Part shown: piece after piece, positions 36,869 to 44,843 of the stretch
Layout: every line of letters starts with the position of its first letter
Numbering within the stretch: position 1 is the first letter of the stretch
Made by a program: the position numbers and the translations under genes
The notes under the pieces: model-generated
What the model was told of the DNA's origin: nothing
Databases searched by the model: none
What the model saw: only the letters and a program-made list of their open reading frames with translations
Assembly (NCBI RefSeq): GCF_029581195.1
Contig: NZ_CP120737.1
Coordinates: forward strand, 4,255,001-4,319,000
Length of the DNA stretch: 64,000 nt
DNA from: Solwaraspora sp. WMMD791
GTDB taxonomy: Bacteria > Actinomycetota > Actinomycetes > Mycobacteriales > Micromonosporaceae
Direction of reading: 5' to 3'

Positions 36869-37426
36869 TCAGCGGATGAACCCGCGCGAGGTGAGGTCCT
36901 CGTGCAGGGCACGCAACGCATAGAAGGTACGGGACTTGACAGTGCCTTCCGGCACCGACAGGTGTCGGGCGGCTTCGGCCACCGTGTGGCCCTTGAAGTA
37001 GATCTCGATCAACGCATCACGGAGGCGTTGCGGCAGGCGGGTGACCGCGGCGCGCACCTCCCGCCGGTTGAGCAACTGCTCGGTGTCGTCGACCAGTGCG
37101 TACCGGTCCTCGAACTGCTCGTCGAGGCGTTCGGTCGGTCGGGCCTGGCTCGACCGGATGTGGTCGATGGCGATCCGGCGTGCCACGGTGAACAACCAGG
37201 CGCGCGTCCACTGGCCGTCGGCTGTCCGTGCCTCCGGGTGGTTCCAGGCGCGCACCAACGTCTCCTGCAGAACGTCCTCGGCCATGGCGCGGTTGCCACC
37301 ACTCAGCCGGAGCAGGTAGTTCAGCAGAATCGGGCCGTGCGTCTCGTAGGCGACCTTCAGCGCGTCCTCATCTGCCGGGGCAGACGACGAACCGCTGGGA
37401 GGCACGCGCCTCGTGGCCGGATCCAC
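36869..37426 (-). CDS. ECF RNA polymerase sigma factor, probable regulator of the T7SS accessory operon
   Basis: A 185-residue ECF sigma factor. Region 2 has MAEDVLQETLVRAWNHPEA and WLFTVARRIAIDHIRSSQ; region 4 has LPQRLRDALIEIYFKGHTVAEAARHLSVPEGTVKSRTFYALRAL. The open frame begins at a TTG at 37435, but promoter D ends at 37436, so I chose GTG at 37426, which would give a leaderless or nearly leaderless message. It lies between the small helical pair and the transglycosylase gene, with its membrane anti-sigma factor further down the same operon. It is a paralogue of the sigma factor at 14294. Own-promoter similarity to sites A, B, C and E suggests autoregulation. Confidence 0.88.
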   Translation of the reverse strand: MDPATRRVPPSGSSSAPADEDALKVAYETHGPILLNYLLRLSGGNRAMAEDVLQETLVRAWNHPEARTADGQWTRAWLFTVARRIAIDHIRSSQARPTERLDEQFEDRYALVDDTEQLLNRREVRAAVTRLPQRLRDALIEIYFKGHTVAEAARHLSVPEGTVKSRTFYALRALHEDLTSRGFIR

Positions 37427-37435
37427 AGTAGCCAA

Positions 37436-37462
37436 GACGGCTCACTCACACCGAAAGTTCAC
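37436..37462 (-). promoter_or_regulatory. ECF-type promoter D (sigma-factor autoregulation)
   Basis: On the minus strand, GTGAACT (37456-37462), 16 bases, CGTC (37436-37439). It has the same spacer length as sites A, B, C and E, with T/C variation in the last element. It sits immediately before the sigma-factor coding region, so transcription would begin at or within three bases of GTG 37426. Confidence 0.65.
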
Positions 37463-37494
37463 CACTCGTGGGTGGTATCCCGAAAAGTTATCCA

Positions 37495-37830
37495 CTACGT
37501 TCGCGCAGCACCGACGCCGGGTTCCGGATCGGACCACCCCGCCCCGGGGTAGCCCGGCCAGTCCGCACGGATCGCCTCGCTGATCAGGCCGAGGATGCCG
37601 TCCGGGCCGAGGATGCCGTCCGCCGCGAGCGTCCATTCCACGGCCGGGTCGAGATCGACGCGGCCGCGGGTCCACAGCACACGGGTAGGTTCGAGCTCAT
37701 GCCGCAGGTCAGTGAGTCGTCGGGCGACGCCGGCGGCCAACACGTCGATGGCCTGCGCCAGATCAGCCAGCTCCGCTGGCGGCGCAGGTGGCGCGGTATC
37801 CGCCCCGTCCATCGGGTTGCCGCTGGTCAT
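37495..37830 (-). CDS. Small helical protein, possible WXG100-type partner
   Basis: A 111-residue protein of unknown family. The N-terminal half is one long helix (PAELADLAQAIDVLAAGVARRLTDLRHEL). A DPAVEWTLAADGILG segment follows, with a short GILGPDG duplication. Its ATG overlaps the stop of the 93-residue gene upstream (ATGA), so the two are translationally coupled, like Esx pairs. It lies just before the sigma-factor gene. Hairpin-partner function is inferred from size, coupling and locus only. Confidence 0.55.
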   Translation of the reverse strand: MTSGNPMDGADTAPPAPPAELADLAQAIDVLAAGVARRLTDLRHELEPTRVLWTRGRVDLDPAVEWTLAADGILGPDGILGLISEAIRADWPGYPGAGWSDPEPGVGAART

Positions 37831-38108
37831 CGCAGGTCACCACCGACGAGTTCCACGTCGGATCGATGGGTCGCCTGCAGGTCACGGGCGATGTCGTGCA
37901 ACGCGTCGTGCAGCATCCGGACGTACACGTCGTAACCGGCGAGCAGGTCCTGCAGCCGACCGGCCGGCAGGTCCGGTACGCCGACCCGATCGAGGCTCGC
38001 CAGGTGACGTCGGAGTTGGCCCAGCCGTGAGCCGACGTCGGCCGCGACGTCGAGGCATCGGTCGGCGACGTTGCCGGCCGCCGGGCTATACGGTGTAATC
38101 CCGCTCAT
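37827..38108 (-). CDS. Small helical protein, first gene of the T7SS accessory operon
   Basis: A 93-residue protein with two predicted helices (AGNVADRCLDVAADVGSRLGQLRRHLAS and LQDLLAGYDVYVRMLHDALHDIARDLQATH) and a short turn, the general layout of WXG100 proteins but without a WXG motif. The start is ATG at 38108 with GGAGG seven bases upstream; promoter B ends 30 bases before it, ruling out the longer frame from 38180. It is coupled to the next gene by ATGA overlap. No family was recognised. Confidence 0.6.
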   Translation of the reverse strand: MSGITPYSPAAGNVADRCLDVAADVGSRLGQLRRHLASLDRVGVPDLPAGRLQDLLAGYDVYVRMLHDALHDIARDLQATHRSDVELVGGDLR

Positions 38109-38137
38109 TACCGCCTCCATCCTCAGGGAGAACATCC

Positions 38138-38168
38138 TGTGAACGTCGGGCGAACCGCTCGGGTTCAC
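38138..38168 (-). promoter_or_regulatory. ECF-type promoter B (start of T7SS accessory operon)
   Basis: On the minus strand, GTGAACC (38162-38168), 16 bases, CGTTCACA (38138-38145). It is nearly identical in both boxes to site A. The element is partly symmetric, so the plus strand also reads GTGAACG-N16-GGTTCAC towards the divergent gene at 38235, which could give weaker bidirectional activity. Confidence 0.75.
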
Positions 38169-38234
38169 GCAACCGCCCACAATCCGGCGACTCCCCCACC
38201 CGCCACGCAGTGCCCGACGAAGGACGACGACAGG

Positions 38235-39545
38235 ATGAGACGACGCCCCTCGACGTACCGCGGCCCGCTCGTCCTGCTCGTCACCTGCCTCACCCTGGTC
38301 TTCGTCGGCTCCCCGGCGGGGGCGGCACCCGGTGGCGACCCGATCCCGCCACGCAGCACACCCACCGAGACCGGTAAGTACTACGTGGTCGGTCCGCCGG
38401 TCGACGGCCAGCGGGAATTCCTGTACGCCATTGCGGTCAAGACCCTCGGCGACGGCACCAGGTACCGCGAGATCCTTCTGCTGAACCAGGGTCGGCCTCA
38501 GCCGGACGGCGGCCAGCTGGTCGACGCCACCACCGTGGAGCCGGGTTGGATCCTCATCCTGCCCGCCGACGCGGCCGGTCCGGACGTGCTGACCGGCGCG
38601 TTGCCGATGCCCGCCGGGTCGCCGGCCGCAGCGGCCGGTCCAGGTACGACGGGCGGTGGCTCCGGTGACTGGACCAGCACCGGCCTACGGGTCGCGCTGA
38701 TCGTGCTGGCCGTGCTCCTGGTGATCTGGGCCCAGGTCACCCTGATGATCCGGCGGCGCGCACACCCCATGCCGGTCACCGACCCCGGCACCGGTCCGGG
38801 TGCCGACGCAGACGCAGACGACGACGCGGACACCGGGTCCGCCGTGGAGTCGGACCCGGGCTCCGCCACGGCCACCGACCGGGTCGCTCGTACGGTCGTG
38901 GTGCCCCGTCCGGCCACGGCACCGCTGCCGGACCTCGACGTGGCGACCATGCTGCCACCAGTCGCGTCCCACCCGTTCGCGACGCTGGTCACCGCGCTCG
39001 ACTGCGACGGTCAGCCGGCCCGGGTCCGGCTGGTCGGCGCACGACCCGCCCGCTGGGGTTCGGCGTACGGCTGGTTGCCCGCCGGCCGACGGCCGCCGCC
39101 GGCGACGGCGGCGCTCATCCTCGGCGAACATGACGGGCTGCGACTGTGGGCGGACCTCGGTCGCGCCCCGGACGCGCTGACCGTTGTCGGCAATCCGGCG
39201 GCCGCCGAACGGCATGCGGCGACGCTGGTCGCACAACTGGGCGCGGAGACCGACGTCGTCGTCGCCGGGGACGCCCTCGGCGACGACCTGCCCGACGGCG
39301 CCCGGTGGGTTCCGGAGGTGGCGGACCTCGCTGCGGACCGGTCGACCACCCGGATGAGCGTGGTGGTCTGCTCGGCAGCCGACGTCCCGGCGTTGCGCGG
39401 GCCACTGCGGCAACTCGCCCGCGACGGCCGGCAGACCGTACCGGTGATCGTCGGGCTGGCACCGGCGGCGCGGTGGTCGATCCGGATCGGCGATGCCGGC
39501 ACACCACCGTCCACCGGTGGTGGCCCCCGGTCGGGCGCGTCGTGA
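38235..39545 (+). CDS. LysM-like, single-pass membrane protein
   Basis: A 436-residue protein: a signal peptide (about 1-33), a LysM-like extracytoplasmic domain (about 47-125, YYVVGPPVDGQREFLYAIAVKTLGD...GWILILPADAAGP), a Gly/Ser linker, one membrane helix (about 155-177, ALIVLAVLLVIWAQVTLMI) and a cytoplasmic C-terminal domain of about 240 residues without a recognised fold. The LysM-like part is closely related to that of the dead mycosin, including the tail DAAGPxVxxGxLP. The start is ATG at 38235. It is divergent from the accessory operon and overlaps the next gene by GTGA. It may link the cell wall to the cytoplasmic side of the secretion apparatus. Confidence 0.7.
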   Translation: MRRRPSTYRGPLVLLVTCLTLVFVGSPAGAAPGGDPIPPRSTPTETGKYYVVGPPVDGQREFLYAIAVKTLGDGTRYREILLLNQGRPQPDGGQLVDATTVEPGWILILPADAAGPDVLTGALPMPAGSPAAAAGPGTTGGGSGDWTSTGLRVALIVLAVLLVIWAQVTLMIRRRAHPMPVTDPGTGPGADADADDDADTGSAVESDPGSATATDRVARTVVVPRPATAPLPDLDVATMLPPVASHPFATLVTALDCDGQPARVRLVGARPARWGSAYGWLPAGRRPPPATAALILGEHDGLRLWADLGRAPDALTVVGNPAAAERHAATLVAQLGAETDVVVAGDALGDDLPDGARWVPEVADLAADRSTTRMSVVVCSAADVPALRGPLRQLARDGRQTVPVIVGLAPAARWSIRIGDAGTPPSTGGGPRSGAS

Positions 39546-42091
39546 CCGACACCGGGCCGTCGCCAGTACCGGGCCCGCCGCACGCCGTCGCGGGTCTGCG
39601 TGACCTCGTGCTGACGCCCACCCCGGACGGGGGCCTCGCCCACCCTGACGCACCTGACGTCGCGCTCACCGCAGCGCAGCTGGCCGACCATGCACGTTCC
39701 GTGGTGTCCGCCGGTGAGCATCTTCGGCTCCTCGTCGACGACGGCGCCCGGCACACTGCCCTGCTCAGCCAGGTCGCTGACCGGCTCGGCTGCGACATCC
39801 TCGTCGCACCGGTCGGCGCGTGGGTGAACCTGCCCGGTGGAGCCGACGGTGCGGTGGTCGACGCCGTGCCGGTCGACCGCGACAGCGGCCGGGTCGTCGA
39901 CTGGGCCCTGATCCAGCCCCCCGGTCCGGCGACCCCGCTGCCCGGCTGGTTCGACCTGGTCGACGGGCAGGTGCTGACCCGGACCGGGTTGGCGACCCTG
40001 CCGCTGCCCGAAGGAGTCGAGTACGTCGCCAGCGAGGACTTCGTGGCCCGTCGGGCGGCGGCGGCCCGGCTCGGCGGCGGACATCCCGAGCTGGTCACCG
40101 TCGCGGTCGCGACCGACGGCACCGGGTTCCACCTGCCGACGTACCGGACCGACGAGCTGACGGTCCCGGCCGGCCACGACGGCCAGGACCTCGCCGCCGC
40201 GCTGGCGCAGATCCCGCTGTACGGCGGCGACCTCCGCCTGTGGCTGCGCTGGCCGGACGACCCGACCGGACACCATCGGATCGCGACACAACTCGCCGTA
40301 CTCGCCGAGACGACCGGGGCCACCGTATGGGCGCCGGCCCCCGGCGGCGAGGCGGTGCTGCTGCCCGGGTGCCGGGATCTCGGTGCCCGGGACCGCGCCG
40401 GGAACGTGACCCGGTGGCAGGAGTACCGGCCACCGCACGCCATATCGGCACCGATGTTCACCACCGACCTCGACGGACGGCTGGTGCCGGCCGCCGGTCC
40501 GCAGGCCGGTGCGCTCGGCGCGGTGACGGTGGTCAGCACCCGCCGGGCGACACCGGCGACCCTGGGTACGCGGTACGCAGGCCTGACCGCACAGCCGGGC
40601 AGCAGGCTGCTCGACCTGTCCCTGTTGGACGACGGTCGCCTCGCGCTGTCGTATCTCGACGGCAGCTGCCTCGCCGTGGCCGGCGCCGTACTGCGCGCCC
40701 TGCTGGTCAACCTCGGTTGGACCGGGGAGGATCTGCTGCTGCTCACCCCGGTGCCGCCCGATGCCGCCGACGGGCTGTGCGCGCATCTGACCGTTCTCGA
40801 ATCCGCCCTCGGTGTCGAGCTCTGGTCGCTGCCCCCGGGCGCGTCCGTGGAGGTACGCGACGGGTGTGCCCGCGCCGTCGACGGACAGCGGCGGCCCGCC
40901 GACTGGCTCCGGGCCGGCCGGGCGGGACCCGTGCCGATCGGTAGCCGGTGGTACACCGACGACGGCTGCCTGCTGCCGGCCCGTCGGGAAGCCTCCTGGC
41001 TGAGCGACCGGCTGGACGACCGGCTGAGCGCCCCCGCCCTGGCACCACCGCCGGCCGCCCCCGCCGCCGCACCACCGCCGGCCGCCCCCGCCGCCGCACC
41101 ACCGCCGGCCGCCCCCGCCGCCGCACCACCGCCGCACCGGCTGCTGCCCGCGCCGAGTCCGCACCGGGTGGTCGTGTCCCGCCGGGCCGACGTCGGACAC
41201 GGCGTGCCCTGGGTGCCGGACGATCCGCTGGTCAACGCCACGCCGATCCGGCTGTGGCTGTCCAGCCCGTGTCCGCCCGGCCGCGCTGCGGTCGAGGGAA
41301 TCCCGGCCGCGGGCCTGTTCCTGGTCGCCGACCTCGACGGCACCCGGGTGGCCGCCGCCAACCCGGGTTCGTACCTGCTCTGCCTGGGGGTCGGCGCCGG
41401 CGGCGCGATCGACCTGAGCCAGGTCGACGCGGCACCGGTGGGGGTACCCGCTCCACAGGGCGACGGGTTCGACGCAGCCGGCCGGTTCCTGCTGCCGGCT
41501 GCCTGGCTCGACCAGGTCCGTCTGCTGGCTGGTTACCGGGTGGACGACAGCGGCCGGCCACGTCGCCAGGTGCGACTGCCCGCAGAACCGGCGCTGTTGC
41601 GCTGCACCGGCGCCCGGCACGGCATCGACGGCCTGCCGGACGAGGCCGTGCGCTGGCCGGGCGGCGCCCGCGCCTGGGTGATCCTGCCGGCGGCCCCGGA
41701 GGCACCGGCGGTGGGCGACGCCCTCGACGCGTGGCTGCGGCGTCCTGCGGTTCGCGCCGGACGTCGGCTGGCCCGGGTACGGATCCCCGCTGGTACGGCG
41801 ATCGACGTACGGGCCAGCGCCGCAGTGCTGGCCGGCCTCGCGTCGGTCCGCAACCGCCTGCCGGAGCTGCTGATGAACGAGGTCGACCTGGTGCTGCCGG
41901 CCACGTCGTACGACCGTGTCCGGGCCGACCAGCTCCGGTACGCCGACGGTGACCGGTGGCGGCGGCTGGGTCGGCGGGTCGACCTGCCGCTGTCCGCCCT
42001 GTTCGAGTCGGACCCGGCAGCGTTCGCCGGTCAGTCGACCGGGTACTCGCCGACCAGCACCGCTGCGGCCAGCTCCACCCGCGACTGGTAG
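39542..42091 (+). CDS. Large protein of unknown function, coupled to LysM-like membrane protein
   Basis: An 849-residue protein that I cannot assign. It has no signal peptide, membrane segment or nucleotide-binding motif. The N-terminal 480 residues look like repeated alpha/beta units (LRLLVDDGARHTALLSQVADRLGCDILVAPVGAW and similar, twice). A Pro/Ala linker encoded by three 27-base repeats follows, then a second alpha/beta part with RPAVRAGRRLARVRIPAGTAIDVR. GTG at 39542 overlaps the stop of the LysM-like gene (GTGA), so the two are coupled and may form one complex. The 3' end overlaps the end of the convergent LuxR gene by 61 bases. Confidence 0.65.
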   Translation: MTDTGPSPVPGPPHAVAGLRDLVLTPTPDGGLAHPDAPDVALTAAQLADHARSVVSAGEHLRLLVDDGARHTALLSQVADRLGCDILVAPVGAWVNLPGGADGAVVDAVPVDRDSGRVVDWALIQPPGPATPLPGWFDLVDGQVLTRTGLATLPLPEGVEYVASEDFVARRAAAARLGGGHPELVTVAVATDGTGFHLPTYRTDELTVPAGHDGQDLAAALAQIPLYGGDLRLWLRWPDDPTGHHRIATQLAVLAETTGATVWAPAPGGEAVLLPGCRDLGARDRAGNVTRWQEYRPPHAISAPMFTTDLDGRLVPAAGPQAGALGAVTVVSTRRATPATLGTRYAGLTAQPGSRLLDLSLLDDGRLALSYLDGSCLAVAGAVLRALLVNLGWTGEDLLLLTPVPPDAADGLCAHLTVLESALGVELWSLPPGASVEVRDGCARAVDGQRRPADWLRAGRAGPVPIGSRWYTDDGCLLPARREASWLSDRLDDRLSAPALAPPPAAPAAAPPPAAPAAAPPPAAPAAAPPPHRLLPAPSPHRVVVSRRADVGHGVPWVPDDPLVNATPIRLWLSSPCPPGRAAVEGIPAAGLFLVADLDGTRVAAANPGSYLLCLGVGAGGAIDLSQVDAAPVGVPAPQGDGFDAAGRFLLPAAWLDQVRLLAGYRVDDSGRPRRQVRLPAEPALLRCTGARHGIDGLPDEAVRWPGGARAWVILPAAPEAPAVGDALDAWLRRPAVRAGRRLARVRIPAGTAIDVRASAAVLAGLASVRNRLPELLMNEVDLVLPATSYDRVRADQLRYADGDRWRRLGRRVDLPLSALFESDPAAFAGQSTGYSPTSTAAASSTRDW
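41042..41122. repeat. Three 27-base in-frame tandem repeats
   Basis: Three identical 27-base units encode APPPAAPAA in the interdomain linker of the 849-residue protein. Identity between copies suggests recent expansion. Confidence 0.85.
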
Positions 42092-44826
42092 CCCGCCCTG
42101 GTGAACAGCCGCGACAACCGGCCCTCGACGCTCTTGGCGCTGCTCTGGGTGACTGCGGCGAGTTGCCGGTTCGACAGTCCCTCGGCGACCAGCGCGGCAA
42201 GCAGCCGTTCACCCTCGGTGAGGGCGTCCGTCCGGCCCGGCACCGCGACACCGTGCTCCCGCATCGCCTGCCGCACCCGGGACCGGTGCAGGACCGCCCC
42301 GAGCCCGCCGTACAGGTCGTACGCCTCGGCGAGCAGCTCCGGCTGGTGACCGGTCGCCCGTACCACTCGCTCCAGGGTCCGGGCCAGCTCGTACGGTCGA
42401 CCGAGGTCCCGAGCGAGCCCGACCACCTCGGCGGCCCGAGCCGGGTCCTGGCCGGCGACGAGACGGGCGCTGGTCGCCCGCAACGCCGCCGCCGCGCCGC
42501 CCAGCGCGGCAGCGGCCGCGTCGGCGGCGTCCGCCGCTGCCAACGCGGCCGGGCGGTCACCGCGCAGCGCCGCCAGCTCAGCGGTGACCAGCCACAGCTC
42601 GTCCGTGCCGAGCAGTGCCCCGGACCGGGTGGCGGCGGCGAGGGCCTCCTTCGCGATCCGGGCGGCTGCGGGCGCGTCGCCGAGGGCCAGTTCCACCTCG
42701 ACCGCAGCGACCGCCGCCAGGTGGCCAAGCGGTGTGGCCGGGTTACGCACCGGATCCAGCATCGCGCGGGCCCGCATCGGCCACCCCCGGCCGAGCAGCA
42801 CCTCCGCGCCGGCCCGGTGCACCAATGCCGGTGCCGGCAGGCGGGTCCGGGCCACCCCTGCGGCGATGCTGACCTGCGCCGCGTCGAGCGCGGCGGTCCA
42901 CCGGCCGTGCTGCCAGTCGGCCAGGCAACGCTCGGGCATGGGCAGCTCGGCCAGGGTCAGCCGGGCCGCGCTGAGGATCGCGGCGGCGTCAGCCGGGTCA
43001 CCGACGGCCACGGCGAGTCGGTACCGGCCGAGGGCAGCGGTCACCTGTCGGCGGCGGCTGCCGGGCCCGATCACCGATGTGGACGGGCGCCTGCCGGACG
43101 ACAGGTGCTCCAGCGACAGGTGCTCCAGCGACAGGCTACCCGGGGGCAGCGACCTCCTCCTGCTGCCGGTCACCGCCGTGACCTGGGCGGTGACCATGTC
43201 GGTCAGCGGGTCCGGCCCGCCCGGCCCGGCTGCGGCGAGCAGGTCGGCTGCGGCCGTCCAACGACCCAGCAGACCCAGGGCGGCGGCCCGGGTCACCGGC
43301 AACGGTGACGGGCCGTCGGGACGCCACGGCGCGCCGGCCGCGACGGCAGCCACTGACCCGGCGACACCCCCGGACTCGGCAACGCCCCCCGGGCCGGCAA
43401 CACCGGCCGGCCCGGAACCCGCATCGTCAGCTGTCCCGAGGCGGGCCAGTTCGAGCAGTTCCGCTTCCTGTCGGGCCAGGCTGGACAACCCGCCGATCTC
43501 CGCACCGAGCAGACGGCTCAACGGTGGGCGTGCCGCTGCGGGACGGCCGGCGTACAACGCGGCGGCGGCCTCCGCGAGCAGCGCTTCGACCCGGTCCCGC
43601 GATGCCGTGCTGAGCGCGGCGGCACCGGCCCACCAGCGCGCGGCCGCCGCCGGCCGGGCCGCCTCGACGGCCTGCGCACGTTCCCGCAGCACGCCCGTCG
43701 CCCGCCGCGGATCGACCAGATGCCCGGCGACGGTGATCTGGTCGGGCAGGAAGTCGGGGTCGGCGCAGGATGCCGCACCGGACCAGATCGCCTCGACCGC
43801 CACCTGGGCCAGCCGCCGCCGCTCGTAGGGCCCGAGGCAGGCGGTGAGCGCCACCGCCACCGCCGGCACCGTGATGCGCCAACCATGCCGGCTCCCGGTC
43901 GCGACACCGGCCGTCCGCAGTTCCGCCAGATCCTCGTCCACCTCACGGACCGGGCGACCGGTCGCCCGGGCGGTCAACGCCGGTACGGCCGGGCCCAACG
44001 GCTGCAACACCGCCAGTGCCCGCGCGGTGGCGAAGGCACCGACGGCCAGTCGGCGTACCGGGTCCAGCAGCGGGTGGTCGGTGGGGATCCGTGGCCTCGC
44101 CGCCGGATCGGTCAGGTAGGCCCGGCGGTCCATCACCCGGACCGCCGCTGACCCCTGGTAACCCTGCGCAGCGGCGAGCAACGCGGCCGGCCGGCCCCGG
44201 CTGAGCCGGCGTAGTTCGTCGTGCAGCAGGCCGTACGGGGTGGCGTTCAGGATCTTCGTTGCCAACGCGTCGGACTGGGCCGGCGTACACCGACGGACCG
44301 GGACGATCCGGACCAGACCGGCGGCACGGAGCCGATGGAACGCGGCGGACACGCCCTTGGCGGTCCCGGTGCCGACCCCGGACCGCACCGCCGCCACGCA
44401 GCGCACCTGACTGCCGTCGAGGCCGTGCAGCGCGGCCAGCAGGGCGCTGGCCGAGAACGGATCGGCCCACTGGGCATCGTCGACGACGATCGTCAGGCCC
44501 CGGTGCCGACGAAGCGCCCGGGCGAGGAGTACCGTCGCCGCGTCAACGGTGCCCCGGCCCCGACCGGCAGCGAGCCGGGCCGGCAGCGGGGCGAGGCCGG
44601 CGAGCACCCGCCCGGCCAGGTATCCGGGATCGTCCTGGTCCTCAGTGGCCAGCCGAAGCGCCAGAACCGACTCGCCGGCTGCCTCTGCCGCCTGCCGCAG
44701 GGTGCGCAGCGCATGCGTACGGCCGATCCCGGCCGGGCCGACGAGCAGGGTGAGCGTCGGGGCGGCGGCCGCCGGCCGGGCCGGATCCCGCAGTGGCGTG
44801 GCCGCCGGCTCCGCAGTTGCCGTCAA
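42031..44826 (-). CDS. Large LuxR-family (LAL-type) regulator
   Basis: A 931-residue regulator: an N-terminal AAA/STAND ATPase-like domain, a long helical repeat middle, and a C-terminal LuxR HTH (LTEGERLLAALVAEGLSNRQLAAVTQSSAKSVEGRLSRLF). Walker B is intact (LTIVVDDAQWAD), but the Walker A Lys is replaced by Arg (GPAGIGRTH, Arg36), so ATP binding or hydrolysis may be impaired. It starts 17 bases after the stop of a second LuxR regulator of the same size and layout; together with the small gene upstream they form one operon behind promoter E. Its target genes are unknown; the T7SS locus and giant gene are obvious candidates. Confidence 0.82.
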   Translation of the reverse strand: MTATAEPAATPLRDPARPAAAAPTLTLLVGPAGIGRTHALRTLRQAAEAAGESVLALRLATEDQDDPGYLAGRVLAGLAPLPARLAAGRGRGTVDAATVLLARALRRHRGLTIVVDDAQWADPFSASALLAALHGLDGSQVRCVAAVRSGVGTGTAKGVSAAFHRLRAAGLVRIVPVRRCTPAQSDALATKILNATPYGLLHDELRRLSRGRPAALLAAAQGYQGSAAVRVMDRRAYLTDPAARPRIPTDHPLLDPVRRLAVGAFATARALAVLQPLGPAVPALTARATGRPVREVDEDLAELRTAGVATGSRHGWRITVPAVAVALTACLGPYERRRLAQVAVEAIWSGAASCADPDFLPDQITVAGHLVDPRRATGVLRERAQAVEAARPAAAARWWAGAAALSTASRDRVEALLAEAAAALYAGRPAAARPPLSRLLGAEIGGLSSLARQEAELLELARLGTADDAGSGPAGVAGPGGVAESGGVAGSVAAVAAGAPWRPDGPSPLPVTRAAALGLLGRWTAAADLLAAAGPGGPDPLTDMVTAQVTAVTGSRRRSLPPGSLSLEHLSLEHLSSGRRPSTSVIGPGSRRRQVTAALGRYRLAVAVGDPADAAAILSAARLTLAELPMPERCLADWQHGRWTAALDAAQVSIAAGVARTRLPAPALVHRAGAEVLLGRGWPMRARAMLDPVRNPATPLGHLAAVAAVEVELALGDAPAAARIAKEALAAATRSGALLGTDELWLVTAELAALRGDRPAALAAADAADAAAAALGGAAAALRATSARLVAGQDPARAAEVVGLARDLGRPYELARTLERVVRATGHQPELLAEAYDLYGGLGAVLHRSRVRQAMREHGVAVPGRTDALTEGERLLAALVAEGLSNRQLAAVTQSSAKSVEGRLSRLFTRAGYQSRVELAAAVLVGEYPVD

Positions 44827-44843
44827 CGGGCGACTCCTGTCGG

